In this document: positions 23,701 through 37,363 of the stretch, in pieces | Position numbering within the stretch: the stretch's first letter is position 1 | How the letters are laid out: every line of letters begins with the position of its first letter | Assembly: GCA_949361645.1 (NCBI GenBank) | Contig: OX442426.1 | Location: 5,402,278 to 5,466,277, forward strand | DNA length: 64,000 bases | From: Spongilla lacustris | Taxonomy: Eukaryota > Porifera > Demospongiae > Spongillida > Spongillidae | Direction of reading: 5' to 3' | Program-made: the position numbers and the translations under genes | Notes under the pieces: model-generated | What the model was told of the DNA's origin: nothing | Databases searched by the model: none | Seen by the model: the letters and a program-made list of their open reading frames with translations, nothing else

Positions 23701-26700
23701 TGAGCTTATGTGCTATTTGAATGGAGTTAAGGTTAGCTATTAATAATTATTTGGGATGTTCTTTGAATATCAAAATTCCATTTATCTTAAAGATTCCCGG
23801 TGTTATTCAGATCCGAGCGGTAGTGGGTAAAGCGTTTGGCTTAATTTTCAGTACAGCTGCAGGTATGTGTAGAGTGTATTGTAATGTAGTAATGAATTGA
23901 ATTAATATAGTTTGTTATTTACTGTACTGTACACTTTTTTTTAATGATCACATGTTTGGGGGTCAATTTGTTTTGTTGTTTAATTTTGGGATGGGCTTTC
24001 AAATCTTAAGGTACTGCATAGTAAAAACGTGGTGATTCTCCCTTGGAAAGCAAGAAATTGAGACCTGCTGCATGCACATGTAACTTAGAGAACCATTTGT
24101 GAGACATTTGTGATGGAATCGAAAGCCTCGCTTGTGGTGATCGATGCTTCCCTGTGTGTTGAGGTGTATTTGTGTATGCGCTTCGCACACAGTATGACGC
24201 CTTGTCCCTGGGATGAGGCTGTTCAATTTTTGATTTTGGTGTGATTTTCTGCAATGCTTGGAGTCTGGGTAGCACCCCGGGTGTAATTTGACACTGGATT
24301 TGTTCCCCGGGGTGGAAAGTTGGGGTCAGCAGCATGCTTCGCGTGCACCATACGCCCAGCTCACTGGACGTTTTATCTTCAGTATCCTAATGTAAGTACT
24401 AAATATACAAAACAGCAAAGGCAGGCACTGTGAGATTGCTTGGATTGTGTACACGTAAACACTGAACACTTTTATTCACTTACCTTTCTCCTGCCTTCCA
24501 GGGTTCTATGTAGGGCAGGAGGGCCCAATGTTCTACATAGGAGCTGTTATTGGATCAGGAGTGTCCCAGGTCAGGTGGTGTCGTAAAAACACTGATGAAA
24601 ATCCAACAGTGTTATCATATGGGTTACACAGCTGTACCCATGGACAATAACGTTCATTTGTACTCCTAACTTACATGTACATGTAGTTTCTACACCCTCA
24701 ATGATGTACATGTATATACGTTTCTGTGTCATAAATTCATCGTAAAAGTGCCAGGCACCTATTAAAAAAAAAAACATTGATTAAAATTTGTCTTGAACAG
24801 CTCCAAAGTTTCCTACCCATTCTGAAGAGGTACCCTATACCATATCCATACTTCCGCTCTGATCGGTGAGTTAGGGCCATGTACAAATGTAAATGTGATG
24901 TGTGAGCCCTTTTTGCATTACCAGTGAGAAAAGGGACTTTGTGTCCAGTGGAGCAGCAGCTGGTGTGGCTGGTAAGTAACATTTCTACGGAAACTCAAGC
25001 ACAGTATACATGTAGATGTACATGTGTACTGTAGATACCCAATTTATCACTTGTACATATATACATGTGTAGACAGTGTCCAGCAAAGGTACTGTTTGAA
25101 ATCTGCAAGCTAATGCATGGGCAAATTAAAATTTCTGTGCCCTCTAACTTCATTATTAAGTAGTGGAAATTTTGGTGGGGGCGGAGGGATATCTCGCGGT
25201 ACTCTACGGTACTATAAATATCACCACGCCCCTGTACAAAGGCTATGTGTTCCATATATTTGTATAATGTACTTACATGTACATGTACTGTTTAATAATT
25301 GCCTTTAATAGTTCGAAATGATCGCTATCGTATACCATCCAGCTGCCTTTGGTGCTCCAATTGGAGGTACTCTGTTCAGCCTGGAGGAAGGATCCTCGTT
25401 CTGGAACCAGGGACTGACGTGGAGAACGGTATGAACAAATTTTAAAGTATTTTATGTACAGTACATGCATGGAATGACACTTTAAACATGTACTTGTAAT
25501 TGGCTCCACATGCATGTGTAACATTGAAGCACCATGCATGTACATGTATGCAGCATTGGCAATGTACATGTACCAGGACTGGATTTGTTTTTTTTTTTTC
25601 TACCTATGTAGTTGTTCTGTTCCCTCTGTGCTACTTTCACCTACAACTTTTTGAGGTCATGGTACTCTGGCATTCCTGGTGAACTTGGTAATGCTGGACT
25701 GGTGAACTTTGGAACGTACACTGATGCGGTAGGCGTGTGCTTTGGTGTGCTCTTAATGAAGTGCATGAACTGCTTCTGCTGTTCTTCAGCACCAGACTCT
25801 GTGGAAAGCCCAACACCTGGTAGTATTCATCATAATGGGAGCCATTGGAGGCCTGCTTGGGGCACTGTTCAACAGTCTGAATACCAAAATAGTAGCTTAT
25901 CGTTTGCAGTTCCTAATGAAGAGAAAATATCCCAAATATTGGAGGTACATGTATGGATGAAAGAGTGCATGATTAATGGTGGAAACTCTTCTTGGATGAA
26001 ACTACATGTACAAGTGGTCATGGCAAAAGTTTGAAAGAGGAGGGGGAGGGGGAGGAGGAGGAGGGGAAGGAGGAGGAGGGGGAGAAGGGGGAGGGGGAGG
26101 AGGAGGAGGGGGAGGAGGAGGAGGGGGAGGAGGAGGAGGGGGAGAAGGCACCCAGAAATAAGGGGGCTCTAGTCCTAGTAGTTGTAATAAACAGGCTATA
26201 TAAATCTGTCCATGTACATGTACATGTAAGTGGGAAAATGAAATGAGCAAGGAAATACATGGGGTAGTACATATACATGTAGCTTTTCTGTTCACATGTG
26301 TACATGTATGTAAAAGCACACTTTTTGCCACATCATCAAAAAGACATGAAATTGCTCATCTTTGTTGTCTGAAAACAATTAAATAAGCTATCTGATTATC
26401 ACCAGTCCTGTTAGACGCTAATCTGGTTTTAATGGCATTCATGATACAACACTACAGAGCACTGGAGACTATTGTGATCATTATCACCACAACTTTGATG
26501 GTCTACATCTGTGCTATGTTCCTGGGCACCTGTGTGCCTTTCGCACTGGATACATCCTCTAGCCAGGTTAGTGGTGTATTGGAGTGCTGATGTGCCCATT
26601 CTTAATAGTGTCCATTGTAATTAGGCGGTTACCAATTCGTATCTAAATAAAACTGAAAGTTATTTCTGTCCTGAAATTGAATCTGGAACTCGATATCATA

Positions 26701-29700
26701 ATGATTTTTCCACACTGATGTTTAATGAGGAAGGTGTATCTATTAAACAAGTCTTCCACCTTACTGGTAAGTGTCCATGCATTTGCTATTGCACTATGAA
26801 AAAGGTATTGTTATACACTACTGTATAACAGTGTGTATATAGACGTTATTGCGTATACGTGTGTATAACAGCCCTTTTTACACAGTGTTGAACATACATC
26901 TAACACGTTTTGTTTTCTTTGCAATAGTTGCATATTCGGCCACTACTCTGGGTATCGGTCTTGTCGTTATCTTCCTGTTAACTTGTTGGACACTAGGAAC
27001 AGCTATTCCAAGTGGGCTATTTGTACCCACAATATTGATCGGAGCCATATACGGACGTTTCTTTGCTGCTGTATTTCAGTGAGTGATGAAACTTTTAATA
27101 GACTCCACAGTACTTCCCCGCCCCCGTACATTGACAGAATGTAATAAGGTTATGTAGGATTGGAATTGATATAAATCATTATGCAGTTGGGCCATAAACA
27201 TTGTATATTATTGTTTGCAGACAATATCCATTAGGACCATTGAGTTCATTTATTGTGGAAATCTACCCGGGGACCTATGCCCTGATTGGCTCAGCAGCCT
27301 TCCTGGGAGGTGTGATGAGGATGACCATCAGCCTGACTGTCATCCTGATAGAGACCACTCAGCAGATATCCTTTGGACTACCCATCATGGTCACACTGAT
27401 GGTAAGTGCATGTGTAGAGGGACTGATATCACACCAGGTGACAATGGGAGGCATGACCTATGCAATGTGGCACATGCATGACCAGATAGAACATTCTAGG
27501 ACACTCATCACTTAGTATATGTAAACATGTATGTGTGTACATTGTACTAGGATAGGACGATTCGTCGATGTACGCAATTGTTGTTGAGCACTGATTTGAG
27601 CAGTTACACACGTATATTTCACACATCTGTTATGTGTAATCATTGCCAATGTACATACAGGGAATGAGTAGTAGAAAAGTTCAGTTACACACGTATATTT
27701 CACACATATGTTATGTGTAATCATTGCCAATGTACATGTACATACAATGTACAGGGTGTAGTGACTACCAATGAGTAGTAGAAAAGTTCGTCTTAATATA
27801 TATAGTCATGCATAGGATCACTTGTCTTATTATATATAGTGATGCATAGGATCACTTTGCACGTGTACATTTACATGTAGTAGTAACGGGCATAGATGCA
27901 TAAAACCAGAAGTATGTGCATGTGCTACTAAATCATGTATGAAGATGTGCCAAGATTAACAGTATTACTAAGTGCATGTCACGTGCATGTATGTATGTAC
28001 ATGTATTATTTGCTTTTGCATACCATACTGTTAGTCAAGAGTGCTTTCTTAGTCTGAGTTCATTTGTCTGGCCAGGTAAATTTACATGTAGTATATTTTG
28101 CATTCCCAATCATGTCAACTGTCGCCATTAATATTATAATGCTCACTAATTAATCACCTACATAATGCTGTAAAATTTAACAGTACCTGAACTTACTGTT
28201 TCTGAGCACGTCTTATGTACATGTAAGTAACTTCATTTTACCGTTAACGAGCACATTTTCTGTGTGAGCATTTGATTGCTTCCTGTGCATAGAGAACACC
28301 ATTTTCTATTGCTCCGCCAAAACACGTGGCTAGGATTGTGTAATACCCCCAATCTAAAGATTTCACTGCGTTTATTGCTATGGATTTATTGCTATGCATA
28401 CATTGTTATGCATGGAATTCACTGTCACATAAAGTGCTTTTAGTACTGTAAGACAGACCGTCATTGAACACTCATGGTCTCAGTGTGCAATGGCACAATA
28501 ATAAATGTAAACCTTTTTTTACCCCTACTGTACATGTATTTGTGATTTGTTAAAAAAGTGACAATAAATGAACTGCATGTACTATGTAAATGTACCTCTG
28601 GTTAACAATACAGGTGTTGTTGAAAACATGAAAATCAACATTTTATACATGCATATATTACTGTATATAATAAAGCACCTTTCAGTGTGGGTGCAGAAAA
28701 TCAAGTTGAAATCATGTAAATATAAAGTTATCGTGCACAAACAGGTGGCAAAATGGGTTGGTGATCTTTTCAATCATGGCATATACCACACTGGCATTCA
28801 CTTCAAACGTATACCTTATTTGGATGAGAAGGTACCTGACCAACTTGACAGGTGAGTATTTATTTTTTTGAAGTGTAAATACTAAGGAATGCTATTATTA
28901 CTTGCTTGAGCCACAAAGTGGTATTAATGCTAATGTAAGTTAACCTAGATGTAGCATTCCCCACATTTAGTGAAGTTACGATTGCGCTCAAGTTACTTTC
29001 TGTCTCTTTTACATCACAGCTTGCTGGCAGAGGACGTTATGAGTGAGAATATTAGCTTCCTGTACCCCATCACACGTGTGGGATCTCTGTACCAACTCCT
29101 ACGCACCTCAAAACACAGCGCTTTCCCTGTGGTCACCCCTCTCACATCGTATGAAAGACCGCTTAAAAATGTGTCCAATAAGCATGTGCCAAGCTTATAT
29201 GGAGAAAACTTTTCACTTGTAGAGGATCAATCTACTAACTGTGACGGCATCAAGGATGGTGCCATCAATAGTGATGTCACTAATGTGGATTCCGTTTCAA
29301 GATCGGCTAGGCAGCGTAGAACTACGTTTAGGACTGCACAAGTGCGTTCATACAACAGGCGTACCATCAGAAAGCCGGAAGGAAGGGGAACAAGTTTCTC
29401 TGCTCAGCTTAATGATGGAGATGGCCTAGAATATGCTTATCCGATCCCACCCTTACCAGCTCAGGAGCTTCAGACACAAAATATGAATGCGAAGACACCT
29501 CTTGTGCTCCACGGTATCATCCTTCGCACACAGCTTATTCAATTGCTGAAAAGGAAAACATTTTTTGATGAAACGTCACAGGCAAGTGAACTGTCACCAT
29601 TCAAAGATTTTGCATACCATTTTCCATAATATTGAATTCAGAATTTAGAGCGCCCTTAATTGTAAACATAACTACGGTAAACATGGGGTTGATTATTTTG

Positions 29701-32700
29701 TTGCGTTGCTTATCAGTGGTATTAATATTAATTATTTTGTAAAATAGACTTATCAAAATCTGGAAACCCCCAGAATTAGGGAAACCTGCAGTGTTGAAGA
29801 ATTAAGGCATATCAAAGCAGAGAGTATTGTTTTTAACCAATTATTTTGCACATGTTAGTGCTGCTGAAAAATGAAAGGACATGAGTGCAGTGTCTCATGG
29901 GGCACCAAAGTAGGACTAAAGCAAGATTGTCATATATCCTCCTTGCAAAATATGGGTAGCCAATAGGTGCAGGTGGTATAGACTTACATTGTGTGTGTGT
30001 GTTTGTGTGTGTGTGTATGTGTGTGTGTGTGTGTATGTGTGTGTGTGTGTGTATGTTGTGTGTATCTGTGCATGTGTTTGTGTATGAGCACAAATTTACT
30101 GTAATTAAGTGAAGGGAAGTTTGGATTGTCCCTTGTATTATTTATATATGCTGTAACATTATTGTTGTTCTGTTTATCTGTTTAGCCTGAGCTCCAAACA
30201 GAGCTGACACACGAAGAGATGATGGAGGGGTACCCGCGATTTAGCACAATAGAAGATATATGTGAATTGAGTGCTGGGGAGGAAAATAAGCTTATGGTAA
30301 GTGATACATATTAAACTGTAAACAGTGTTTAATCTTCAGGCTCGCATCCTACTGCACATGTAGATCTATAGGCACTTATCTCTAGAGCCCACTTTTCCCT
30401 GATCAGTTTAAACATAAGGAGTTTTAAGATTTTATTTTGAAGCATAGTAATCATACAATTCACTGGATATGTTTATTTTGATACATTGTACTACAATGTA
30501 AATGATGATTGCAGCACTCCTACCTATGGGTTTCTGTATAATTTATTGGATGCTTTCTTTGTAGACCACACTTTAAGCGGAATACTACATGTAGTTTGAT
30601 TACAGAACCCATGCTAGTAATCATTGTATGACACACTGGCAACAGTAACATGGTTGCATGTATCTATACTTATGTGGGAGTGATGCTGTTAATGATGAAG
30701 CTTTCTTCAATACTGTTGCCTGTGGTAGAGCACAAACGTAGGTACCTTTGGTTCCTGTTCAGATTAGTATTTATATGCCTTGAATACATGTATTTCTTTT
30801 TGTGGTTTTGCATGCAATCTTTATTTTTCAATTGATCAATCAAGCAACAAGTCTACTTTTTTTAGGAGGTGATCAAAATAAGTGTTTACAAATGTATGTG
30901 ATTGTATAGAGGTAATTATGAACTACTTTACTCAGAACTGCCTGTTTAAATTAAAGAGATTTATGTACTGGGGGGGGGGGGGGGGGGGTACATGTAGCAT
31001 CAGCTTGTTTTTGGTAATTGAGTAGTGACAACTTAAGCTACTGTACAACTGTGTAGGTGTAGTTATTAAGGATGCTTTTTTCACAGGACGTGACTCTCTA
31101 CATGAACCCCTGTCCCTACACCATATCAAACCAAGCTCCTCTCCCTCAAGTGTTCACTCTCTTCCGTACTATGGGCCTTCGTCACCTTCCTGTAGTTAAA
31201 GCCTCAGGAGTGGTGAGCTTGAAATGTTCTTGTTGTAATGATACCTGCATGTAAGGGGATCAGTGAATTTGCCTCCTTCCACAGTAGTTGAATAACTTTT
31301 AAAAATTTGCGCAGTTACCATTCTTTTTCTGTGCAGTACTTAACACTGCATTATGTTTTTGGGGACAGGTAAAACACGAAAGCCACTAGCAACTAACACA
31401 TTTGCAATAATAGGTTTTCATATGAAATTTCACTCTCTTGATATGCACCTTTGGTCATTTGAAAGGCATCGCCAAAATTGATTATGAATGTGAACATAAG
31501 TTATACCCTCTTATCAACTTAAGTATAAGTACCATTAATTGTTTCATCAAGTCAAAAGGAATCATGCTGAAGTATGCAGGGTGAAGATGCTAACTAGCAT
31601 GTAAAATACTAGCGGTAACTGCAAATAATATTCTAACCTATCCACCTCAAGTGCCATGGATTTGGGAATTTATAAATGAAGGTTACTAAGTAACTGCTTG
31701 GCAAACGTTGGAGTGTACTCATTGTGCATAAAGACATGTATGTGGTGGCATAGATCTGTGTGATACATGCATTCATTATCTGTAAATGTTAACAATTAGT
31801 TACCAGTAGCATGAGGGATCAGGATGGAGCACCATCATTCAAAGTACAGCTGTTCAGTCCGTAAAAATGACTTTTGGGAAGCATAAGCAAAGTTGAAGTG
31901 CTTAATGAAGGTGATGGAGAAAAAACTACATATACACGATGTATACTTAAGAGTCTGGTGGGTCAGCACAGCAGTTCAAACTACATGTACAGTACTGCCC
32001 AGCCCCAACTTGACATATCTTGCACGTGACATGGCCCCAAGACTTGGAAACTATTGGTGAATTGCAAACATACGCATTTTATCCTAAAACATGTATTGAT
32101 TCATGGCGTGTGCAGCAAGTTTCAAATGTGTACATGTACAATGTACATGGGATCAAGTGCTGGAAAGGAGCATAATACTGGTCGTAAAGCCTTCGTGTTC
32201 ATTCCCATTCACAGAATGGAGATTAAAGTGCTTGATTGGTACTTTGCTTTGTACAAAGTTTTATTGACATTCTGCAAAGCAGGTTAACTGCTCAGTTGAT
32301 TGTATTGAGGTAATGGCAATGCCTCCACCCTTGATACTGAGCCAGTCACATACATGTAACCAAACATCTTACAGCATGTGTGGTAGTGTGTATAGTATTT
32401 GAATACAATCCTAGTGTGCGCAAGGAACAATGAAAATGTAACTAACAGTCCTCTTGATTTGTTGAGACTAATTGATGTGATCAAAGTATGCATGCACTTC
32501 CACCTACTGAATATTCAGGTGAGGTATCTGTAAGCCAGCCTCCAAATGGTAATTTGTAACAGGGCTATTTTATAACACATTGCTGTACAAATTCTAGTCA
32601 ATAATCACTTTCCTATCTTTAATCACGAGTGCAGAACAATACATATCAGGTATCTTTGATTATGTTAGATTTTTATAATCAAATAAATACATGTACAGAT

Positions 32701-33160
32701 ATGTGTATTCAATTTTGAGCATTTTTAGCTTACCATTTCTCCACAGTTGTTATTGTGACCATGCATTCCCAATGGACTAGTCAATGGACCTCCTATTTTT
32801 AAATCTTCTGGAGACTTGTTGATTAGCTTTTATAGGAGGGTGTAGTTGTATTGCACATTTTGAGGCATACATGTATGTATACGTACATACAATTGTATGT
32901 GCACATTTGGTGGCAGTTCAGCTGTTGACTTCAAGTTAAAATTGATGGGTAACCATGGATATGCAACTGAGTAACTGAATAATTGAAAGGTTGAAAATGG
33001 TTTCTGCAGTGATTGTGATTTAATCATTGTTATTTAATCTTGATTGATTGTGTTATTTACTATCCAGCTTGTTGGCATTATCACGAGACATGACCTGACT
33101 CACCATCACCTCAAGGAGATTATTGAAGAAAACGAAAAAACGATCTCAAATACAATGTGA
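17713..33160 (+). CDS. CLCN6: ClC-6-type voltage-gated chloride channel family member (Cl-/H+ exchanger), 21 exons mapped
   Basis: Exons: 17713-17865, 18579-18644, 20724-20856, 21473-21579, 23675-23731, 23793-23862, 24502-24569, 24801-24865, 24925-24971, 25343-25428, 25612-25728, 25790-25944, 26458-26566, 26625-26766, 26928-27078, 27221-27401, 28745-28851, 29020-29581, 30186-30296, 31087-31212, 33068-33160. Phases agree throughout, giving 901 residues to a TGA stop. Seen: SLDYDVCYN near the N-terminus, GSGVPE (chloride site), GQEGP (gating glutamate 202), [13 protein letters not shown] (proton glutamate 271), [33 protein letters not shown], then two CBS domains (exons 18-19 and 20-21) with [12 protein letters not shown] and [21 protein letters not shown] and MVAKWxGDxFN favour ClC-6 over ClC-7. 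Known role: late-endosomal 2Cl-/H+ exchange. The initiator exon is not found; it must end in phase 0 upstream of 17713. Exon 18 uses a GC donor. Confidence 0.92.
18030..18250. repeat. Tandem repeat of GTATACCCATGGGGCCATGGG type
   Basis: About nine imperfect copies of a roughly 24-bp unit lie in the first mapped ClC-6 intron. Copy B at 58240-58266 has only one unit, so the array expanded in copy A or contracted in copy B. ORFs on both strands here are repeat artefacts. Confidence 0.9.
18685..18830. repeat. 22-bp tandem repeat in ClC-6 intron
   Basis: Six to seven copies of AGTAAGGGGTTTCCAACACC-type units lie here. About three copies occur at the matching place in copy B (58680-58755). Confidence 0.9.
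18910..19070. repeat. CACTTTTGACACCTT tandem repeat
   Basis: Short imperfect copies of a 15-bp unit lie in the ClC-6 intron. They are shared with copy B at 58820-58975. Confidence 0.8.
19436..19545. repeat. GATTGTTCCCATCCCATACC tandem repeat
   Basis: Five to six copies of a 20-bp unit directly precede the 17-bp minisatellite. Copy B has about nine units at 59275-59467. Confidence 0.9.
19571..20646. repeat. 17-bp minisatellite, about 63 near-identical copies
   Basis: The unit GATGAGGGGAGGTCAGG repeats for about 1,075 bp with very few variants (one near 19606, one near 20503). It lies in the intron 77 bp before the exon at 20724. Copy B carries only about 23 units with more variants (59519-59911). 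Confidence 0.97.
22379..22848. mobile_element. Palindrome-ended element with a small antisense ORF
   Basis: The ends pair as TATAAGTGACGA on the left with TCGTCGCTTATA on the right. Repeated GACAGGTTAACCTGTC palindromes lie inside both ends. A minus-strand ORF (22744-22427, starting MASRGPAG) contains [19 protein letters not shown] followed by WRVEWSIGG. This resembles the small beta-rich N-terminal segment of some transposase-linked proteins, but I cannot name a family. It lies in a ClC-6 intron just after the end of the segmental duplication. Confidence 0.5.
22891..23636. mobile_element. TA-flanked MITE with ACAGGGTGTT terminal inverted repeats
   Basis: Left end TACAGGGTGTTCACAATCAA and right end TTGATTGTGAAACACCCTGT are inverted copies. 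Pairing continues through TTTATAAATTAACCACAA for over 60 bp. The element ends 39 bp before the ClC-6 exon at 23675. Related ends occur at 21130-21226, 60640-60752 and a weaker copy at 45870-46200. Confidence 0.8.
26035..26150. repeat. GGAGGA purine tract in ClC-6 intron
   Basis: A run of GGGGGAGGAGGAGGA-type simple sequence follows the exon ending at 25944. Confidence 0.95.
29990..30065. repeat. TG-rich microsatellite in ClC-6 intron
   Basis: An interrupted (TG)n/(GTAT) tract lies in the intron between exons 18 and 19. Confidence 0.9.
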
Positions 33161-33385
33161 TAATGTTGGAGTGTTTAGTATTTGTGTTTATACGATGTCA
33201 TGGTTTGTTTAGTTGTCATGCTGTACGTAGATTTGGTGGTTTTTTTTTTTTTGTTACTGCTAGCCATATAAATGTTTCTTATGTAGCTGAATTTAAGCAA
33301 CGGGACTCGAACAGCCCACCACAAAGCCTTGGTCCCTGGGTCAAAATTGCTCGAGCAACCCACCCCCACCACACACACAGCGCGC

Positions 33386-33428
33386 GCGCGCACACGCACA
33401 CACACACACACACATACACACACACACA
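33386..33428. repeat. CA microsatellite in the ClC-6 3' UTR
   Basis: GCGCGCGCG followed by (CA)n lies between the ClC-6 stop and its AATAAA signal. Confidence 0.9.
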
Positions 33429-33466
33429 TTTAAAAATGTATGTGCAATTGAGGAGGGATCGAAGAA

Positions 33467-33472
33467 AATAAA
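33467..33472 (+). promoter_or_regulatory. Polyadenylation signal of the ClC-6 gene
   Basis: A canonical AATAAA lies about 306 bases after the ClC-6 stop codon, following a CA microsatellite. It gives a plausible 3' UTR of roughly 330 bases. Confidence 0.5.
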
Positions 33473-33479
33473 GCATTTA

Positions 33480-34700
33480 CACATCCCTCGTATATGTTAC
33501 CAAACGTATTAAAGGCGATGAAGGAGGTTCTTGGGCGAGAAAGATGTTTTCCCGGAAAATGTACTATTGACCTTATTCGAAAAAGATGACTATCACGTAT
33601 CGAGAGTTACGGCAGTAACTCTCATATAGGATTTGTGCCGTATCATGAAATCATTAAAAAACGCGACCCGCGTATAAGTGGGTATAACTCACGAACCGAG
33701 AAACGGATAGTGTAGCTCTTTATTGCTATCGATCCACAATAGAAAGACGATCATTTTCATGTTTTGTTCAAGTCGCCAGACCGTTTACTTTAAGAGAACA
33801 AAAAAGCTCGTGGTTCTCGTTCCCAGATCGTAATTTGTCCATAGTCGTCGTCTTTATGCACAGCAATTCAGGGCATTGATTCCGGGCCCGAGAGAACACG
33901 TAATATCGACCGGAAGAGCATGCTTCCGAGTTTTTCATACGATTGATTTCACGGTCATTTGTACGCGCACGGATGAGTTCGGATTAATTATCGCACGCGT
34001 ACGTACGTGCAATTTTGAACGAAACCGGGCAAACACCGCACGGCTGTTTGCTCTCATTGAAATCGTGGAAATTAAGCCCTACGCCCAGAAATTTTGAAAT
34101 GAACGTAAGTCCCCATGGCAACACCCGGACAACCGATGACCTGTGGAATTTGCTGTACAACAAAGGACACGAAGAGAATAAACACATCAATACTCTAATA
34201 TGATTTGGCACACCTCTGAACTTTGTAGAACAGTTTAAATCACGTGATTTTAGTGTGTTACTGCGTACCTGTTGCCACCCGAATGCAGCCACCTCGGATC
34301 GGATATTGGGGACATACCGAGAACAAATCGTTAGCTTCAGTCTTTGGAACGTAGAATTGCTGAAATAGACCTTTCGTGGTAAGCTGCACAGATTGTGCTA
34401 CCAATTTATGCCTAGAGCTAAGCTTAACGCATTTTCTGAAGTGGTTTTTAAGCTATGGCAAATCGGCCATTTTGATCGAATTTGTTATGGTAGCGTGTGT
34501 TCTTACTTAGATGTGTGGACGTGTAAAAACGATTCTATTGTAGTCTAGCAGTAGGTATCATCAAGTGACTACTTCTGCCTCTTGGGAAAGGTTATAGCTG
34601 CTACCATGTCAGGAGCTATATATGCAGACTAAATGTTCACGAGTACACCTCAGCCTTTCTACTGGTACCATGTCTGGTATTGCAGTGTATAGTTGGACAT
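33480..34700. other. Unassigned intergenic sequence
   Basis: Short ORFs occur on both strands (for example 33876-34097 plus and 34292-33984 minus), but none shows a recognisable domain. A 48-codon ORF starts ATGCCTAGAGCTAAG near 34409. I see no repeat structure. Confidence 0.4.
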
Positions 34701-34711
34701 TGCACATGTTA

Positions 34712-35392
<681 letters not shown>

Positions 35393-35629
35393 GGTTTGTA
35401 CCCCCACCCCCTCCCCCTGTTGTCTCTCACTCCATTATGCTGTTATTTTAATAAGCTGGACCTTGCTCAAGGGAGTGCAGTCCACCAGAACATGCTTCCT
35501 TCTCCCTTGTCCAGCAGAATGTGCGGACTGGTGACGCTGCCTCCTGGAACTGTAAATGAGGTAGTGTATGTGTGGGAGGAAGGGGTTGGGCCTGTGTGAG
35601 AGGAAGGACGTTGGATCTGACTCTGTATA

Positions 35630-35900
35630 GGAAAGGGGGTTGGGCCTGGGAGTTAGGCCTGTGTGGAGAACGGCTTTAGGCCTGTGTGGAGAAGGGCTTT
35701 AGGCCTGTGTGGAGAAGGGCTTTAGACCTGTGAGAGAAGGGCTTTAGGCATGTGTGGAGAAGGGCTTTAGGCCTGTGTGGAGAAGGGCTTTAGGCTTGTG
35801 TGGCTTTAGGCCTGTGTGGAGAAGGGCTTTAGGCGTGTGTGAAGAAGGGCTTTAGGCCTGTGCGGAGAATGGCTTTAGGCTTGTGTGGAGTAGGGTGTTT
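35630..35900. repeat. 23-bp minisatellite
   Basis: About ten imperfect copies of GGAGAAGGGCTTTAGGCCTG plus TGT occur in direct orientation. Confidence 0.92.
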
Positions 35901-35959
35901 TGCAAGGGCTCATGTGAAGTCACCTACCTTTCATTCCAGATCTCAATGCATCTCCACTG

Positions 35960-37180
35960 AAAGGAAACAGCGCCACATTTGTAGTGAATTTTCTTCTGCA
36001 TGACTAATACAAATTTGCAAGATGGACAGAAGTGTTCAGGAAGTCAACTAGTCATCATTGTTGGCATCAATACCAAAAGAATTTTGCAGCATAGCTTTAC
36101 AGTCATTTGGTCTTTACCTTTAACAACCTTTTGGCACCATCCTGCAGTGTAGTTGTACTTGTGTCATGTGATAATCTGTTAACAAACGCACGTATACATA
36201 TAGTAAAACAACCGCAACGCGTGTTGTTTATTCATATAAAAAACAGAACAATTTGGGGTCTACAGAAAATGCGTTAAGGATTAAGGACTGTGCTTTCTTG
36301 TTGCTCCATGTTTGATGGTGAAGGTGTAGGATGCCTACCTTAATCTGTCGTTCCCGAAGTCCGCTCGAACGAGTTTTGTAAGGCTACTTTCATTTTCGCT
36401 CCCGCGTGACCGTATATAAAGTTCTTGCGCAGTATTGTTACGTTTTATTTGGTGAGTGCGTACCGAGTGTTTAGAAGAAAGAATGCGTAGGCATTTTTAA
36501 AAAATAGTTTGTATATGATGTATCTATATATTTAAGGGTACCAACAACGTTGGAACATATACCTTCCTTAATGAGGTAGTTTCGATTACTGACGTGGTAT
36601 TTACCGTAATGTTCTAATTACAAACCTAGTTTCCAGCCGCAAACAGCCGTGACCGTACGAGGACCGCGTACTTGTACGTAAGAATTATTGTATGACGTAT
36701 TGGCAATTGGAAGATACGTGGTAATTCCTTGTACTGAATATGTTGCAGGTTATTAAAAATATATAATTGGCTTCACACAGTACAAAATAACATAAGCACA
36801 AAGTTGATTGAGAACTGGGACAGATCTGTATATAAAAAAGAAAGCATGAATTGGGCAACAATTTTGCCAGATGTCTCGGACAGTACACTCAGGGGTAACA
36901 TCTGATCTCCAATCTAAGAATAATAAAAATGAATATCACACTATTAAATCTAATTGTTTCACTTACCTTTCTTTGGTACCTCACCGTGCTATTGAAGTGA
37001 ATCCTCATTGCAAATGCATAACTGGTAGGGTTTACCTTGTGCTACTTTCGTTCTGAACTGCACACAAGTGAAATGGTCATGCATAAATGCGACAGGAGGC
37101 AGAGAAGCAATACATGCCACGATCTGTGTTGAAACGAAGGGAAAGTATAAATAACAACTATAGCGATGCACTCTTACTTT
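35960..37180. other. Unassigned sequence with a TATA-like box
   Basis: CGTATATAAAGTTC near 36412 resembles a TATA box, and GGTGAGTGCG follows about 45 bp later. No convincing first exon follows. Nothing else is recognised. Confidence 0.25.
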
Positions 37181-37184
37181 TAGC

Positions 37185-37363
37185 GCTTTTGTTCAGCCAC
37201 GCACCACTGAGGAATCCATTAAATACTGTTCCCGACGTTACGTCGAACCAGCGAAATGGTAAACTCCCAGGAACCGCTTTTGTTCAGCCACGCACCAGAA
37301 ATCCATTAATACTGTTCCCGACGTTACGTCGAACCAGCGAAAAGGTAAACTCCCAGGAACCTA
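37185..37363. repeat. About 90-bp direct tandem duplication
   Basis: Two adjacent copies (37185-37275 and 37276-37363) both run from GCTTTTGTTCAGCCACGCAC to AAACTCCCAGGAACC. They differ by small deletions. Confidence 0.92.

Noticed and set aside
24006..24335. Overlapping minus-strand ORFs in a ClC-6 intron
   Set aside because: No domain, no splice context and no repeat ends; most likely chance.
27402..27515. 37-codon extension of the ClC-6 exon past 27401
   Set aside because: It is in frame but has no similarity to ClC proteins. A strong GTAAGT donor and a phase-matched MVAKWVGD exon at 28745 explain the gene better.
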